In this document: positions 33,130-44,889 of the stretch, one piece after another
How the letters are laid out: each line of letters starts with the position of its first letter
How positions within the stretch are numbered: position 1 is the stretch's first letter
DNA from: Phragmites australis
Lineage: Eukaryota; Streptophyta; Magnoliopsida; Poales; Poaceae
Direction: 5' to 3'
Assembly (NCBI RefSeq): GCF_958298935.1
Contig: NC_084924.1
Coordinates: 23,223,819-23,287,818 of the forward strand
DNA length: 64,000 nt
The notes under the pieces: generated by a model
What the model was told of the DNA's origin: nothing
The model's input: the letters and a program-made list of their open reading frames with translations, nothing else
Databases searched by the model: none
Program-made: the position numbers and the translations under genes

Positions 33130-33137
33130 TATTTATA
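33130..33137 (-). promoter_or_regulatory. TATA box of the interrupted LTR (minus strand)
   Basis: Minus strand reads CCCTATAAATAGAG, a strong plant TATA box, giving the orientation of the LTR remnant. Confidence 0.55.
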
Positions 33138-33390
33138 GGGTAGCCACACGCACAAACGTGACCGAATCGAACTACAACTCCCTATCATATTCAATCTGGT
33201 CTCTATCCTCCTCTAATCACAAGAGGACAAACAACTTCCGATAATTAAGCTAATTAGCCAACAACTCTTACATAATCATGTATACACATCTCCCATGCAT
33301 ACATGCATATACGTAACCAACTCAGAGTCCATCTCCGACACTAACTCTTGTCTCAAGTCCAGCCACCACATGACTCCCTCGTGCCTACTC

Positions 33391-33395
33391 CGACT
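33391..33395. repeat. Target site duplication (CGACT), left of CRM element
   Basis: CGACT directly before the LTR start TGATGAGG; the identical CGACT follows the second LTR at 41,053-41,057. Confidence 0.9.
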
Positions 33396-34312
33396 TGATG
33401 AGGACATCACTCCCTCGGATACATACAATGATCCTCCATTGAACTTTCAAGGTCCAATCACAAGAGCTCGCGCACGACAATTAAATTTAGAGGTGAGCTC
33501 GTTCCTAAGCAACTCTTTATATAATTTTGAGAATAGATTACTACCTAATGATTATGTGTTGCTTAGGAATCATGGAGAGGACAAGGAGACACATAGAGGA
33601 AGGCTTGGAGGCGTGGAGGAGCAGCTAGGACGTCCAACAACAGCAGGAGGTCCAGTCCAACTCGAGTCCGAATCAGCCTCGACCTCCAGGACCAGCGAGC
33701 AGTAAAACGGACGCCCAGGACGCATCCGGACTCCGTTTTCGACGATTCACATATGGTTGGAAAGATAATTTCATAAGGAAACCAATGACATTGGTTTGAG
33801 GTCCAAATTCCTTCTGAGCCAACGGGAAACGTCGAAACAAGTCAGCATCCAGAATCTGTCCCGGTGCTGCGTCACCGTTTTTGGTCCGTTGGGCCGTGTA
33901 TCGTCGTTGAGCCCATTAGGGGGGTGTGACCAGGGGGTGTGACGACCCTAGACCCTTATTATCAGCCGCCGCCGCTCTCATTAGGGCGGGTTTTGCTTAG
34001 ATTATTCTGTCAAGAACAGTTTCGCCGTTTCGTCGGTTTGTGAGACCCCAACTCGTGAGATTAATCATTCATCTGCAATTTGGTTGCATTCTTCCTTGTT
34101 CTTGCTTGTGTTCTTCGATTCGCAGGCAAGGATTTTAGCCTTCTTGGCGAGGTCAACCGTGCAACGCCGGTTGATAACCAGAGGAGACGTGGTGCTGCGA
34201 TTGCGAGGTTTCGGATCGTATTGTTCGGAAGCCGGATCGACTTGTGTCTCGTTTCCACCAAATCGAGAGTTACCAGAACCTTTCGGAAGATCGGGAACCC
34301 TTGTTCATATTA
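33396..34312 (+). mobile_element. 5' LTR of the CRM element (917 bp)
   Basis: Starts TGATGAGGAC and ends CATATTA. It has the same length as the 3' LTR and differs from it at 10 positions by eye, all transitions. It carries a non-functional copy of the last 100 codons of the polyprotein (to the stop at 33,705), because the reading frame extends into the LTR in this clade. Confidence 0.95.
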
Positions 34313-34314
34313 AG

Positions 34315-34327
34315 TGGTATTCAGAGC
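34315..34327 (+). other. Primer-binding site of the CRM element
   Basis: TGGTATTCAGAGC, two bases after the 5' LTR, complementary to the initiator tRNA-Met 3' end with one extra T relative to the usual TGGTATCAGAGC. Confidence 0.8.
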
Positions 34328-35444
34328 TTCAGGTATACCGTCAGGTTCATATCTACCCTTAGTTTCGAGTGTTTTCGCCTTCGTTCCAAAGTCCACTGCC
34401 ATATCGTTTTTTTTTTCCTGTCCTACAACCCTTCCGCGCCTTTAGCTTTTGCATATTTCAGTTTCAGAGTTCGTCGTGTTGAGTTTGTGTCCTGGTCAAG
34501 GTCTTGTTGCTGGTTAGGTCGTGTTAGAGTCCAGTTCGTGTGTTTTCCCCCACCGTTTCCATCAAACCCTAGCCTCCGTCGCATATTTTCCCCACTTTCT
34601 TCCCGTTTTGTCCTCTAATTCGGAGTCGTTTCTCAAATCGGGCATAACTTTCGCGTACGAACTCCGTTTTCAGAAAAGTCACAGAGTTTTTCGCATCGAA
34701 ACGGCGTTTCGGATCCGTTCGTCCCCCGCTTTGCCGGGTTCGGCGAAATCAGAATTCCCAAATTCGCCTCCGAAATTTGAGTTTTCAATTTCCAAATATT
34801 TTTCTCATTTTCCGGCTGAACTTCAGAAAATTCTACAGGCCACATCTTTCACTTGTTTAAGCTCAAATTTTCTGTGGTTCCCTCTTGTGTGCTCCTAAGT
34901 GAAAAAAAATATCAAAAAAAAAAAAAGAAAAAGTCAAATTTTCCCAAAAAAACAACGACAGCCCAAAAAAATAGAAAAAAGAGAGGGGCAAAAGAGGAAC
35001 AATATCTAGAGGAGCACATAGAGAAGGGCAAAGTGAGCTGTGTTAGCGTGTGCTGTTTAGTTCTTTGTTTCTGTTGCTCTTGCTATCTATCATACTTGTT
35101 TCTCCACCTTGTTTATCACACATACTTGGTACTTGCAACACTTTAGGCCAGCAACGAGAACAAGTACTTGGGACTATAATTCAGCATTACTATCTGTTTC
35201 TGATTTGTGTTCCACATATACATATTTGTTCTCTTTGTGTGCCTTCCAAGCTCCACAGATTCTTCTGGACAGCACTGGTTTGCATCCCTGCAATCGCTCG
35301 CACGCCTTCCAGGTATCCTTTGCTTTGCTGGTAAGAACCCTGGTAAGAGCTTGGTAAGGTGTCTACCTTTGCTAATCTTGATTGAGAGGCACCACTCCAC
35401 CTTTGTAGTACGATTATTAGGGATAACCTTCACTGTTTGTTGTT
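34328..35444 (+). other. CRM 5' leader
   Basis: About 1.1 kb of non-coding leader with several short upstream frames. Near its end three GGTAAG strings occur in quick succession (about 35,329, 35,341 and 35,353), followed by a T-rich stretch ending CAATGTCAG at 35,465. These could act as splice donors and acceptor just before gag, but no transcript evidence is available here. Confidence 0.5.
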
Positions 35445-38400
35445 GTGTTTGTTTCCACAATGTCAGTTGAAGGAGATAAAACGCCAAAGGACTTCAAGGA
35501 GTGTGTCAGCCAAGAGCAGCTACAAGCTGTTGTAGACAATGCTCAGAAGGAGATGAAGGAGACAGTTATCAAGGCTGTCACTGAAGCGATAATTGAGATG
35601 AAACTCGCAAACGCTGTTGAGTGGGTGGACAAACGGTTATCCGAGCTCACCGACAGGGTAAATGCGTTGGAAAACCGTCCTGTGCACAACGAAGATGTGA
35701 ATGGAAGCAACACCGGTGATGAGTTGTATGATGACGATGTTAATGTTGATCCAGCGGCGACATTGCAAAACAGATTACGGCGTCGTCTTCGCACTAACAC
35801 CACAGGTATGGGTGGCGTTCCACATCACCACCACCATCGAGGTATGTATAATCGAGCTCCTGAAGATCCTTATGCTAAGGTTAAATTTACTATACCTTCT
35901 TTTTCGGGACATTATGATGCTGAGGGATATCTTGATTGGGAGATGACAGTAGAGCAAAAATTTAGTGCCCACCAAGTACCTGAACAACATAGAGTTAGAC
36001 AAGCCACTAGTGAGTTTAAAGATTTTGCTATTATTTGGTGGACTGGTTTAGCTGCAGATGGTGCCACACCTCGTACATGGGAAGAGCTTAAGGTTGCTAT
36101 GCGTGATAGATTTGTTCCCCCATCTTATCATAGAGACCTGCGTAAGAAATTGATGCGCTTAGAACAGGGAGATAAATCTGTGCAGGATTATTATGGTGAG
36201 CTTCAAAAGGGCTTGATGCGTTGTGGCATAGTAGAGGGAAACGAAGATTCTATTTGTCGATTTTATTCGGGTTTGAGACGTGAAATCCAGGATATTATTG
36301 ATTATAAAGAATTTAACAATGTCAACCAGTTGTTTCAGTTTGCTATGCTTGCAGAGAAGGAGTTGCAGGGGCGTGAGCAGCAGGGCAAGTACAAGGCCAG
36401 CACCACATACACGCCGCACATAGGACCATCCTTTGGGCTGTCCAAACCATCCACTTACAGGGCTTCCTCACCAGCAAGCAAGCAACAAGCAGCTACGGCA
36501 CCAAATCCGGTCACTACACGACCTTCAGGTTCAGGTAAAAATTCTGTTTTGCAGGGACCTTCCAAGAGTGCTTCCTCTGTTGCATCAACGGGACGCACCT
36601 CTGGCATTCAGTGCCGTCGCTGCCATGGATTCGGTCATGTGCAGAAGGATTGCCCAAGTCAGCGGGCATACATTGCAATGGAAGATGGGTACATCAGCGC
36701 CTCTGACATTGAGGAAGAAGAAGAAGAAGAACCAGTTGTTGAGGAGAGCAATGAAATCTTAGGCAGTGATGACACAGCGACCTATAGGAGCATCATTGTG
36801 CAGCGGGCGCTCAGCACAAAGGTACAACAACCAGAGAAGCTGCAACGCCATAACTTGTTCCAGATTTTCTTCGTCATCCAAAATCGGCGAGCACGTGTCA
36901 TCATCGATGGAGGTAGTTGTAATAATTTGGTGAGTTCAGATTTGGTCAAGAAGCTTGGCTTGACCACACGCCAACACCCCCATCCATATAACCTTCAGTG
37001 GTTTAATGATGCTGGAAAAGCTAAGGTAACACAAACTTGCAGAGTTTCTTTTTCCATTGGTTCCTATGCTGATTATGTTGACTGTGATGTGGTACCTATG
37101 GAAGCTTGCTCACTTTTATTGGGTCGACCTTGGGAATTTGATAATGATGCTATACACCATGGTAGAAGTAATACATATACTTTTATGCATAAAGGAAAGA
37201 AAATTACTTTGGTTCCTATGACCCCTGCTGAAATTGTACAAGCTGATAAAGAACGAGCTGCTAATTTGCGTGATACTAAATCTGAAAACCAGCAAGTTGC
37301 TAATTCTCTTTACCCACCTAAAAAGGATAAGTCTGCACCTAGTTCTAAGGTAGAGGGCATAAAATTGAAGGGTGGTGTTATGCTTGCACTAAAAAGTGAC
37401 CTTGCTGAAATTTCTAATAATGATATTTGCTACACCTTGGTTTGCAAACGAGTTTTGTATTCGCTTGATGATGTTATTAGTTCGATACCTCCTGCTGCCA
37501 CTAACCTTTTGCAGGAGTATGAGGATGTTTTCCCAGCTGAGATACCCCCGGGACTGCCACCTATGAGAGGGATAGAGCATCAAATCAATTTGATCCCGGG
37601 AGCAACATTGCCAAATCGTGCTGCGTATCGAACCAATCCCGAGGAGACTAAGGAAATTCAGCGGCAAGTCCAAGAGCTTTTGGACCGCGGGTATGTACGT
37701 GAGAGCCTTAGTCCTTGTGCTGTTCCTGTGATTTTGGTTCCTAAGAAAGATGGTACTTGGCGTATGTGTGTTGATTGTAGAGCCATCAATAACATTACTA
37801 TTCGATATCGCCATCCTATTCCTAGACTTGATGATATGCTTGATGAGTTGTGTGGCTCTGTAATTTTTACAAAGATCGACTTGCGTAGTGGTTACCACCA
37901 AATTAGAATGAAACTTGGAGATGAATGGAAAACAGCTTTCAAAACTAAATTCGGATTATATGAGTGGTTAGTAATGCCTTTTGGTTTAACTAATGCACCT
38001 AGCACTTTCATGCGTTTGATGAATGAGGTTTTAAGAGCTTTTATTGGACGATTTGTGGTGGTTTACTTTGATGACATATTGATTTATAGCAAGTCTTTGG
38101 ATGAACATATGGATCACTTACGTGCTGTTTTTAATGCTTTACGTGATGCACGTTTATTTGGTAACCTTGAGAAGTGCATCTTTTGCACGGATCGAGTCTC
38201 TTTTCTTGGCTATGTTATTACTCCACAGGGAATTGAGGTGGATGAGATGAAAATTGAAGCCATAAAGAGTTGGCCGGTGCCCCAAACTATCAAACAGGTG
38301 AGAAGTTTTCTTGGACTTGCAGGTTTTTATCGTCGTTTCGTGAAGGATTTCAGCGCCATTGCTGCCCCCTTACACGAGTTGACAAAGAAAGGTGTGGAGT

Positions 38401-40445
38401 TCCATTGGGGTAAGGCACAAGAGGAGTCCTTTGACACTTTGAAGGACAAGCTTACGCACGCGCCATTGCTGCAACTTCCAAATTTTGGTAAGACCTTTGA
38501 GCTAGAATGTGATGCTAGTGGAGTTGGCATTGGAGGTGTTTTGATGCAAGAAGGTAAGCCCGTTGCATACTTTAGCGAAAAATTGCATGGTCCTGTTCTT
38601 AATTACTCTACGTATGATAAGGAATTGTATGCACTTGTACGTTCTTTAGAGACGTGGCGTCATTATTTGTGGCATAAAGAATTTGTTATACATTCAGATC
38701 ATGAATCGCTTAAGTATCTTCGTTCTCAAAATAATCTGAATCGTAGACATGCTAAGTGGGTTGAATTTATTGAATCTTTTCCTTATGTTATCAAACACAA
38801 GAAAGGGAAGGATAATATAATTGCTGATGCTTTGTCTAGACGATATGCTTTGTTGTCCCAACTTGATTATAGAATTTTTGGACTTGACTCAATAAAAGAA
38901 CAATATGTGCTTGACCCTGATTTTAAAGATGTATTGCTGAACTGTAAAGAGGGACGTACATGGAACAAGTTTGTGATCAATGATGGATTTGTGTTTAGAG
39001 CTAACCGTCTATGCATTCCAGTTGGTTCCGTTCGTCTTTTGTTGTTGCAGGAAGCACATGGAGGAGGATTGATGGGACATTTTGGTGCTAAGAAGACAGA
39101 GGATATGTTGGCCACACATTTCTTTTGGCCAAAGATGAGGAGAGATGTTGAGCGGTTCGTGGCACGCTGTACCACATGTCAAAAGGCTAAGTCTCGCTTG
39201 AATCCACATGGTTTGTATATGCCTCTTTCTGTTCCTTCTATTCCTTGGGCAGATATTTCGATGGACTTTGTTTTGGGATTGCCTAGGACTAAGAGGGGGA
39301 GGGATAGCATTTTTGTTGTTGTGGATCATTTTTCTAAGATGGCACATTTTATACCTTGTCATAAAAGTGATGATGCCGTTTATATTGCTGACCTCTTTTT
39401 CAAAGAGATTGTTCGCTTGCATGGTATGCCTTCTACTATTGTTTCAGATCGCGACGCTAAATTTTTGAGTCACTTTTGGCGCACTCTATGGAATAAGTTG
39501 GGTACAAAACTATTATTTTCTACTACTTGCCACCCACAAACTGATGGCCAAACGGAGGTAGTGAACCGCACTTTGGGTACCATGTTGAGAGCTATTTTGA
39601 AGAAAAATTTGAAGATGTGGGAAGAATGTTTGCCCCACGTGGAGTTTGCTTATAATCGGGCAACACATTCTACCACCAAGATAAGTCCTTTTCAGGTAGT
39701 GTATGGTTTTACCCCTCGCGCTCCTATTGATCTTTTGCCTTTACCTACCACTGAAAGAACACATAGTGATGCTAGTGCACGTGCTGATTTTATTCGTAAG
39801 TTGCATGAAACAATTAAAATAAATATCGAAAAGATGAATGAAAAGTATAGAATTGCTGGTAGTGAAGGTAGGAAAGAAGTCAAACTTGAACCGGGTGATT
39901 TAGTGTGGTTACATTTAAGAAAAGATAGGTTTCCAGAGCTGCGTAAGTCTAAATTAATGCCAAGAGCTACAGGTCCTTATAAGATAATTGAGAAAATAAA
40001 TGATAAAGCATATAAACTTGAGTTGCCACCCGAGTTCGGGGTTAGTCCTTCTTTTAACATTGCAGATTTGAAACCTTACTTGGGAGCCGATGATGAGCTT
40101 GAGTCGAGGACGACTCCAATTCAAGAGGGGGAGGATGATGAGGACATCACTCCCTCGGATACATACAATGATCCTCCATTGAACTTTCAAGGTCCAATCA
40201 CAAGAGCTCGCGCACGACAATTAAATTTAGAGGTGAGCTCGTTCCTAAGCAACTCTTTATATAATTTTGAGAATAGATTACTACCTAATGATTATGTGTT
40301 GCTTAGGAATCATGGAGAGGACAAGGAGACACATAGAGGAAGGCTTGGAGGCGTGGAGGAGCAGCTAGGACGTCCAACAACAGCAGGAGGTCCAGTCCAA
40401 CTCGAGTCCGAATCAGCCTCGACCTCCAGGACCAGTGAGCAGTAA
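35445..40445 (+). CDS. CRM-clade Ty3/Gypsy gag-pol polyprotein, intact, 1,666 codons
   Basis: One uninterrupted frame. Order: gag ([15 protein letters not shown] near 165), zinc knuckle C390-x2-C393-x4-H398-x4-C403, aspartic protease with IIDGGS (Asp 488), reverse transcriptase with YFDD at 874-877, RNase H with Asp 1023 in CDAS, and integrase. Integrase has a HHCC-type finger from about 1205 and D1274, D1335, E1371 with exact D-35-E spacing. A GPY-like module (near 1510) and a basic [10 protein letters not shown] tail follow. The frame runs 310 bp into the 3' LTR, known for centromeric retrotransposons. ATG at 35,460 (MSVEGDK) may be the true start rather than 35,445. The product would make, copy and integrate the element; all catalytic residues checked are present. 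Autonomy is probable but unproven. Confidence 0.95.
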   Translation: MFVSTMSVEGDKTPKDFKECVSQEQLQAVVDNAQKEMKETVIKAVTEAIIEMKLANAVEWVDKRLSELTDRVNALENRPVHNEDVNGSNTGDELYDDDVNVDPAATLQNRLRRRLRTNTTGMGGVPHHHHHRGMYNRAPEDPYAKVKFTIPSFSGHYDAEGYLDWEMTVEQKFSAHQVPEQHRVRQATSEFKDFAIIWWTGLAADGATPRTWEELKVAMRDRFVPPSYHRDLRKKLMRLEQGDKSVQDYYGELQKGLMRCGIVEGNEDSICRFYSGLRREIQDIIDYKEFNNVNQLFQFAMLAEKELQGREQQGKYKASTTYTPHIGPSFGLSKPSTYRASSPASKQQAATAPNPVTTRPSGSGKNSVLQGPSKSASSVASTGRTSGIQCRRCHGFGHVQKDCPSQRAYIAMEDGYISASDIEEEEEEEPVVEESNEILGSDDTATYRSIIVQRALSTKVQQPEKLQRHNLFQIFFVIQNRRARVIIDGGSCNNLVSSDLVKKLGLTTRQHPHPYNLQWFNDAGKAKVTQTCRVSFSIGSYADYVDCDVVPMEACSLLLGRPWEFDNDAIHHGRSNTYTFMHKGKKITLVPMTPAEIVQADKERAANLRDTKSENQQVANSLYPPKKDKSAPSSKVEGIKLKGGVMLALKSDLAEISNNDICYTLVCKRVLYSLDDVISSIPPAATNLLQEYEDVFPAEIPPGLPPMRGIEHQINLIPGATLPNRAAYRTNPEETKEIQRQVQELLDRGYVRESLSPCAVPVILVPKKDGTWRMCVDCRAINNITIRYRHPIPRLDDMLDELCGSVIFTKIDLRSGYHQIRMKLGDEWKTAFKTKFGLYEWLVMPFGLTNAPSTFMRLMNEVLRAFIGRFVVVYFDDILIYSKSLDEHMDHLRAVFNALRDARLFGNLEKCIFCTDRVSFLGYVITPQGIEVDEMKIEAIKSWPVPQTIKQVRSFLGLAGFYRRFVKDFSAIAAPLHELTKKGVEFHWGKAQEESFDTLKDKLTHAPLLQLPNFGKTFELECDASGVGIGGVLMQEGKPVAYFSEKLHGPVLNYSTYDKELYALVRSLETWRHYLWHKEFVIHSDHESLKYLRSQNNLNRRHAKWVEFIESFPYVIKHKKGKDNIIADALSRRYALLSQLDYRIFGLDSIKEQYVLDPDFKDVLLNCKEGRTWNKFVINDGFVFRANRLCIPVGSVRLLLLQEAHGGGLMGHFGAKKTEDMLATHFFWPKMRRDVERFVARCTTCQKAKSRLNPHGLYMPLSVPSIPWADISMDFVLGLPRTKRGRDSIFVVVDHFSKMAHFIPCHKSDDAVYIADLFFKEIVRLHGMPSTIVSDRDAKFLSHFWRTLWNKLGTKLLFSTTCHPQTDGQTEVVNRTLGTMLRAILKKNLKMWEECLPHVEFAYNRATHSTTKISPFQVVYGFTPRAPIDLLPLPTTERTHSDASARADFIRKLHETIKINIEKMNEKYRIAGSEGRKEVKLEPGDLVWLHLRKDRFPELRKSKLMPRATGPYKIIEKINDKAYKLELPPEFGVSPSFNIADLKPYLGADDELESRTTPIQEGEDDEDITPSDTYNDPPLNFQGPITRARARQLNLEVSSFLSNSLYNFENRLLPNDYVLLRNHGEDKETHRGRLGGVEEQLGRPTTAGGPVQLESESASTSRTSEQ
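40124..40135 (+). other. Polypurine tract of the CRM element
   Basis: AGAGGGGGAGGA directly upstream of the 3' LTR, located inside the coding sequence because the frame continues into the LTR. Confidence 0.85.
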
Positions 40446-41052
40446 AACGGACGCCCAGGACGCATCCGGACTCCGTTTTCGACGATTCACATATGGTTGG
40501 AAAGATAATTTCATAAGGAAACCAATGGCATTGGTTTGAGGTCTAAATTCCTTCTGAGTCAACGGGAAACGTCGAAACAAGTCAGCATCCAGAATCTGTC
40601 CCGGTGCTGCGTCACCGTTTTTGGTCCGTTGGGCCGTGTATCGTCGTTGAGCCCGTTAGGGGGGCGTGACCAGGGGGTGTGACGACCCTAGACCCTTATT
40701 ATCAGCCGCCGCCGCTCTCATTAGGGCGGGTTTTGCTTAGATTATTCTGTCAAGAACAGTTTCGCCGTTTCGTCGGTTTGTGAGACCCCAACTCGTGAGA
40801 TTAATCATTCATCTGCAATTTGGTTGCATTCTTCCTTGTTCTTGCTTGTGTTCTTCGATTCGCAGGCAAGGATTTTAGCCTTCTTGGCGAGGTCAACCGT
40901 GCAACGCCGGTTGATAACTAGAGGAGATGTGGTGCTGCGATTGCGGGGTTTCGGATCGTGTTGTTCGGAAGCCGGATCGACTTGTGTCTCGTTTCCACCA
41001 AATCGAGAGTTACCAGAACCTTTCGGAAGATCGGGAACCCTTGTTCATATTA
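40136..41052 (+). mobile_element. 3' LTR of the CRM element (917 bp)
   Basis: Starts TGATGAGGAC, ends CATATTA, followed by the TSD CGACT. It contains the polyprotein stop at 40,443-40,445. Sequence is otherwise identical to the 5' LTR apart from 10 transitions. Confidence 0.95.
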
Positions 41053-41057
41053 CGACT
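41053..41057. repeat. Target site duplication (CGACT), right of CRM element
   Basis: Identical to 33,391-33,395; fixes the exact outer ends of the LTRs. Confidence 0.9.
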
Positions 41058-42629
41058 TGAACAGGAATTAGTCTTCACGTCCTCTCAATATCAGATTGCC
41101 TCCTACATCAATCGCGAAGCCTTGTCTCCATATGCATTGTTATCTAAGCTTGAACGTCCCGCAAGGCATCTTCGATCACCACGACCTCAGTTTCTCCTGA
41201 ACCTTGTCACCGAACCTTAGTTCCTCCCTGAACTTAGTTCGTCGATCCATCATCGACCACGTCCGCCTTTGAGCAACATCTGCACATGAATCAAACAACG
41301 ATCAAGTATGAGCACAAGTCATTCCCGACTTGACTCAAGATCAGTTCATGCAACACCACGCAAACTCCAAGCAAAACCAACACGCTAACATAAGCATACC
41401 CAACTAATGATAAAGCATCAAAACAACTATGCTATCCAAGCATATCTTAGCAACTCATGAACATCAACCAAATGTCATTATGCTAAATCACTTTGCTCTG
41501 CCAATTTCATCAATCAAACCAATTTTTCATCACATGATCTTATAATCTCCTCCTTGATGAAAACATTGGCAACCCTCATGTGAACATTGGGAACCTTTTA
41601 ACAGACATGATTTGATTTTAAATCCAAACACAAAGTGAAATCAAAAGATCAACCAAAATCCTTTGAAAAAAATTTCTCTCCCTCTTTGAAACAAAAAAAA
41701 TCCTTTTAAGCAAAAAGAGAAAATGAACAACTTTCTCTCCCCCTTTGGCAGTGATTTCATCAAAAATTCAAAAGAGAGAATGAAATCTTGTTATTTCAAT
41801 TATTTTAACGAGCATTAGAAATCATCCACATATATAACAAATACGCGACCAAGCCACACTATCAAGAATACTTACACCAACCTGTCTACACATGTAAAAA
41901 TATAGTGTGAGCAAAACTTATCAAGTATAATTAATGATTTATATGCAAGGCATGGTCTACCAATCTAAATCACTCGAATCCTCAATTTATATGCTATCAA
42001 AATCATGAATATCAAAAGTATGTCATTGTTTTGATTTAAAAAGACATATAACAAGATGCCAATTTTGATGTCAAGAACTTCTCATATTCTTTTGCAAGGA
42101 ATTATATGCACCATCAGCCATATTCTATCCAGCCATGCCAAGCCTATGTCAAAAAGACAATCAGAAGCTTAAGACCATGATTTTGGTCATACACTACTTC
42201 TTCCAAGTTCATATCAAAGTGCAATGATAAGTAGTCTCAAAAAAAATAAGTGCGACAATGCATACTTGATCTTTTATCTATCAACTATTATTCAGCACTT
42301 TTTCATTTTTTTTTTATTCTTTCGCATATAGCATTTTTATCAAAGATCAAAGCAATCAAGAGAGTTTAACCATGACAAGATTTAATTAAAGTTGTCATTC
42401 GATTTAAACGTCATGACAAAAACTACACAGTTACACATATAGATATAAAAGTGCAAAAACTCCTATGTAGCATAAGCACTGGCTTCAAAAGTCACATATG
42501 TATCAGATATGATGCTCACCATATTTCATTATTTTCTCATTTTTATAAACTTCGACAAGTTCTAAGATATAAAAACTCCCCCTCAAAACAATCCCATAGG
42601 ATGAATAACACCAAGTTCTCCCCGATTTT
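41058..42629 (-). mobile_element. Copia-like element remnant, part 2
   Basis: Continues the LTR interrupted at 33,395. Reading the minus strand, phrases such as CCAAAGGGGGAGAGAAAG (about 41,745) and GAGGGGGAGTTTTTAT (about 42,580) are characteristic of the region between pol and the 3' LTR in SIRE-type Copia elements. No coding sequence survives. Confidence 0.4.
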
Positions 42630-44306
42630 GGATGATTGATTTTGGATTTAGATCGATTTTTGTGAAATCAATGCGTTCTTGAGCATTAGGATCGAATTAT
42701 GGATTTGGTTGAGATTTGATTTAGGAATTGAGATGCTAGGTGGTTAGTTAAGTTCTAGACTCTCTAAACTCTTCCAAAAATATCCCCTTTAGAGTGGAAA
42801 AGAACGTAAATCGATTTGGCAAAGTTTCCCCTCAAATAGGAGCAGTTCTGGAAAGTTCGGAACCTCCGGAAAATTGTTCAGAGGTTCCACATCTGAAACC
42901 TCCACGAAAAAGTGCAGATAGTCCAGAAAAGTGCGGAGGTTTCACATAAAAGTGCGGGGGGACCACAGTTACTATTCATCAGGCGAGCTGAGGCTTGTAA
43001 AACTCATAATTAATTCATCCAAACTCCAAACGATGTGAGACCAATTGCGTTAGCTTCGTATGAGTATGAACTACGTTTTAAAACTGTTGGAACTCCATAA
43101 AGTACTTTTGATAATTTATGAGTTAATTAAATGTGTTTCCGCTTTGTTTAAATCACTAATAATCAATACCATCTCCGAAAATTGTGAAACCACTTGGACA
43201 ATTCATGTTTTGCGCATCTTATGGCATGCATTATTGCATTTCATCCATACTCATGATATTGCACACATTATTCTTTTTAGAGAACGCCGATCCAACGATG
43301 CCGGAGGCTGAGTTCGATCCCGACGTACCCCACCTTTCTGATCATGGGCAGTAAGGCAAGCAACTAACATATTTCACCTATGTTAAATTTGGAAGTCTCA
43401 ATTGATGAATATGCTTATGTATGTATGCATATGTCGGGTACCCTTGGGTAGAACCTATGCCGATTGCATCTTTCTACCTTGGTCAATTGTTCAAGTAATT
43501 TCCTTGTAGCCTAGAGGTGGTGTTATGTCTAGGTACGAGTACGATATACATGCTTTGTATAAAACAACATTTAAGTAAAACATTTGAAAAGCAGTAGTAA
43601 TAAAGTATATGAATGTAAACAACCAACCACCTCAAGATTTCACCCATCTTGACTTAACCAACTGACCACCTAAACCAAGTTCTAACAACCAGGATTGAAC
43701 ACCCAACTTCTCAACCATGGCTCCCATCGCCAAAATTGAACTACAAACCACCTCAATCACGATTCCCACCACGTGACTGACCCACACCTCAACTATGGTC
43801 CCCCACCACCATAGTTCACCATATTGGTCAAACCATCATGTTATAATCATTGCACGGCTGAATATTCAATTTGAACTCTGCAGAGGTTGTACATACCAAC
43901 AAGTCATGATTTCATCACCCGCAAGCAAGTGATAAAGTCTCCATTTTGCCCGTGTTAGCTAGACACTTGCACACATCCAAGGTGTGTGGCCAGGAGATCG
44001 CTACAAAGCCTTTACAATGCTCCTCTTAGCACATGTCTACCCGCTAAGGTTTCACCACTGCGTGATTCCACCTCAACAACGGAAACCCCCTCTTGCTCCT
44101 TTCAGATCCCAAGACATCATCCATTCATCGCTCTTCAGCTTGATCTACACTATGCTGAGAGTAGCAAATTAATTTGCTAGGCTTGACCCATACCAGGATT
44201 ATGGTTGTACTGTACACACAGAAAGGTCGCCCCATGAACTGGTCCTTAGATTTGAATGAGACTACCACTTCCCAAACCATACATCCCATCATACCACACA
44301 CTCAAA
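42630..44306. mobile_element. Gypsy (Tekay-like) LTR debris
   Basis: No coding sequence. The part around 43,870-44,240 parallels 50,850-51,190 of the solo LTR (CTCTGCAGAGGTTGT, then GACACTT, GGTGTG(T/C)GGCC/CCACC, and CCATGAAC(T/A)GGTCCTTA), so it is LTR sequence of a related family. Repeated CGGAACCTCCGG-like phrases lie at 42,860-42,960. Confidence 0.45.
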
Positions 44307-44702
44307 GACCGCTCTAGCATCTTGAAGGTGTAAGTCTCCATACTGGACATGCATTCCGTCCGCCATCTTTAAGGTCTGGCTAACCTATGTGGTGGATAGG
44401 CAAAGACTGCTCCAGCATCTTGAAGGCGTAAGCCTCCGCGCTGGACAGGCATTCCATCCAACATCTTTAAGGTCTAGCTAACCTACGTGGTGGATAGACA
44501 AAGACTGCTCTAGAATCTTGAAGACCTAAGTCTCCGTGCTGGACAGGCATTCCGTCCAATATCTTTTGGGCCTAGCAAATCTAAAATGGTGGATAGGCAA
44601 AGACCGCTCCGGCATCTTGAAGGTAGTGCCTTCATACCGGATAGGCATAACACCCTCCGTCATTTCTAAGGCTTGGCTGACCTAACATGATGGAGGGATA
44701 AC
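44307..44702. repeat. 98-bp tandem repeat, 4 copies
   Basis: GAC(C/T)GCTC(T/C)(A/G)GCATCTTGAA begins copies at 44,307, 44,405, 44,503 and 44,602. The last copy is the most diverged. Non-coding. Confidence 0.85.
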
Positions 44703-44889
44703 CCCCTGGCACCGGTAAGACTAAAAGTCTCCATGCCAAAATCATTACCCTACCATCTCCTTTAAAGACACATTTCATATGTCATTTTGTGAGAATTATA
44801 CTGACATTTAATAAAAGCCCACATTGCGTGGCATGGGAAATATAGTGGAACCCTCGATTGTCCATTGTAGAGGCTGCAAATTCATTGCA
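44703..44889. other. Short spacer between two tandem arrays
   Basis: No recognised feature; GAACCCTCGATTGTCCATTG precedes the next array. Confidence 0.4.

Larger units (their letters stand above)
32480..33395 (-). mobile_element. Copia-like LTR remnant, part 1 (interrupted by the CRM element)
   Basis: Contains the AGAGAGGGGGTGAATGAGTG phrase common in grass Copia LTRs and, on the minus strand, TATAAATA at 33,130-33,137. The sequence is cut at 33,395 and resumes at 41,058 after the CRM insertion. Lineage is inferred from non-coding features only. Confidence 0.45.

Noticed and set aside
33295..33705. Open frame of 136 codons read as a gene
   Set aside because: From 33,396 it duplicates the end of the CRM polyprotein because that frame extends into the LTR; it has no start of its own.
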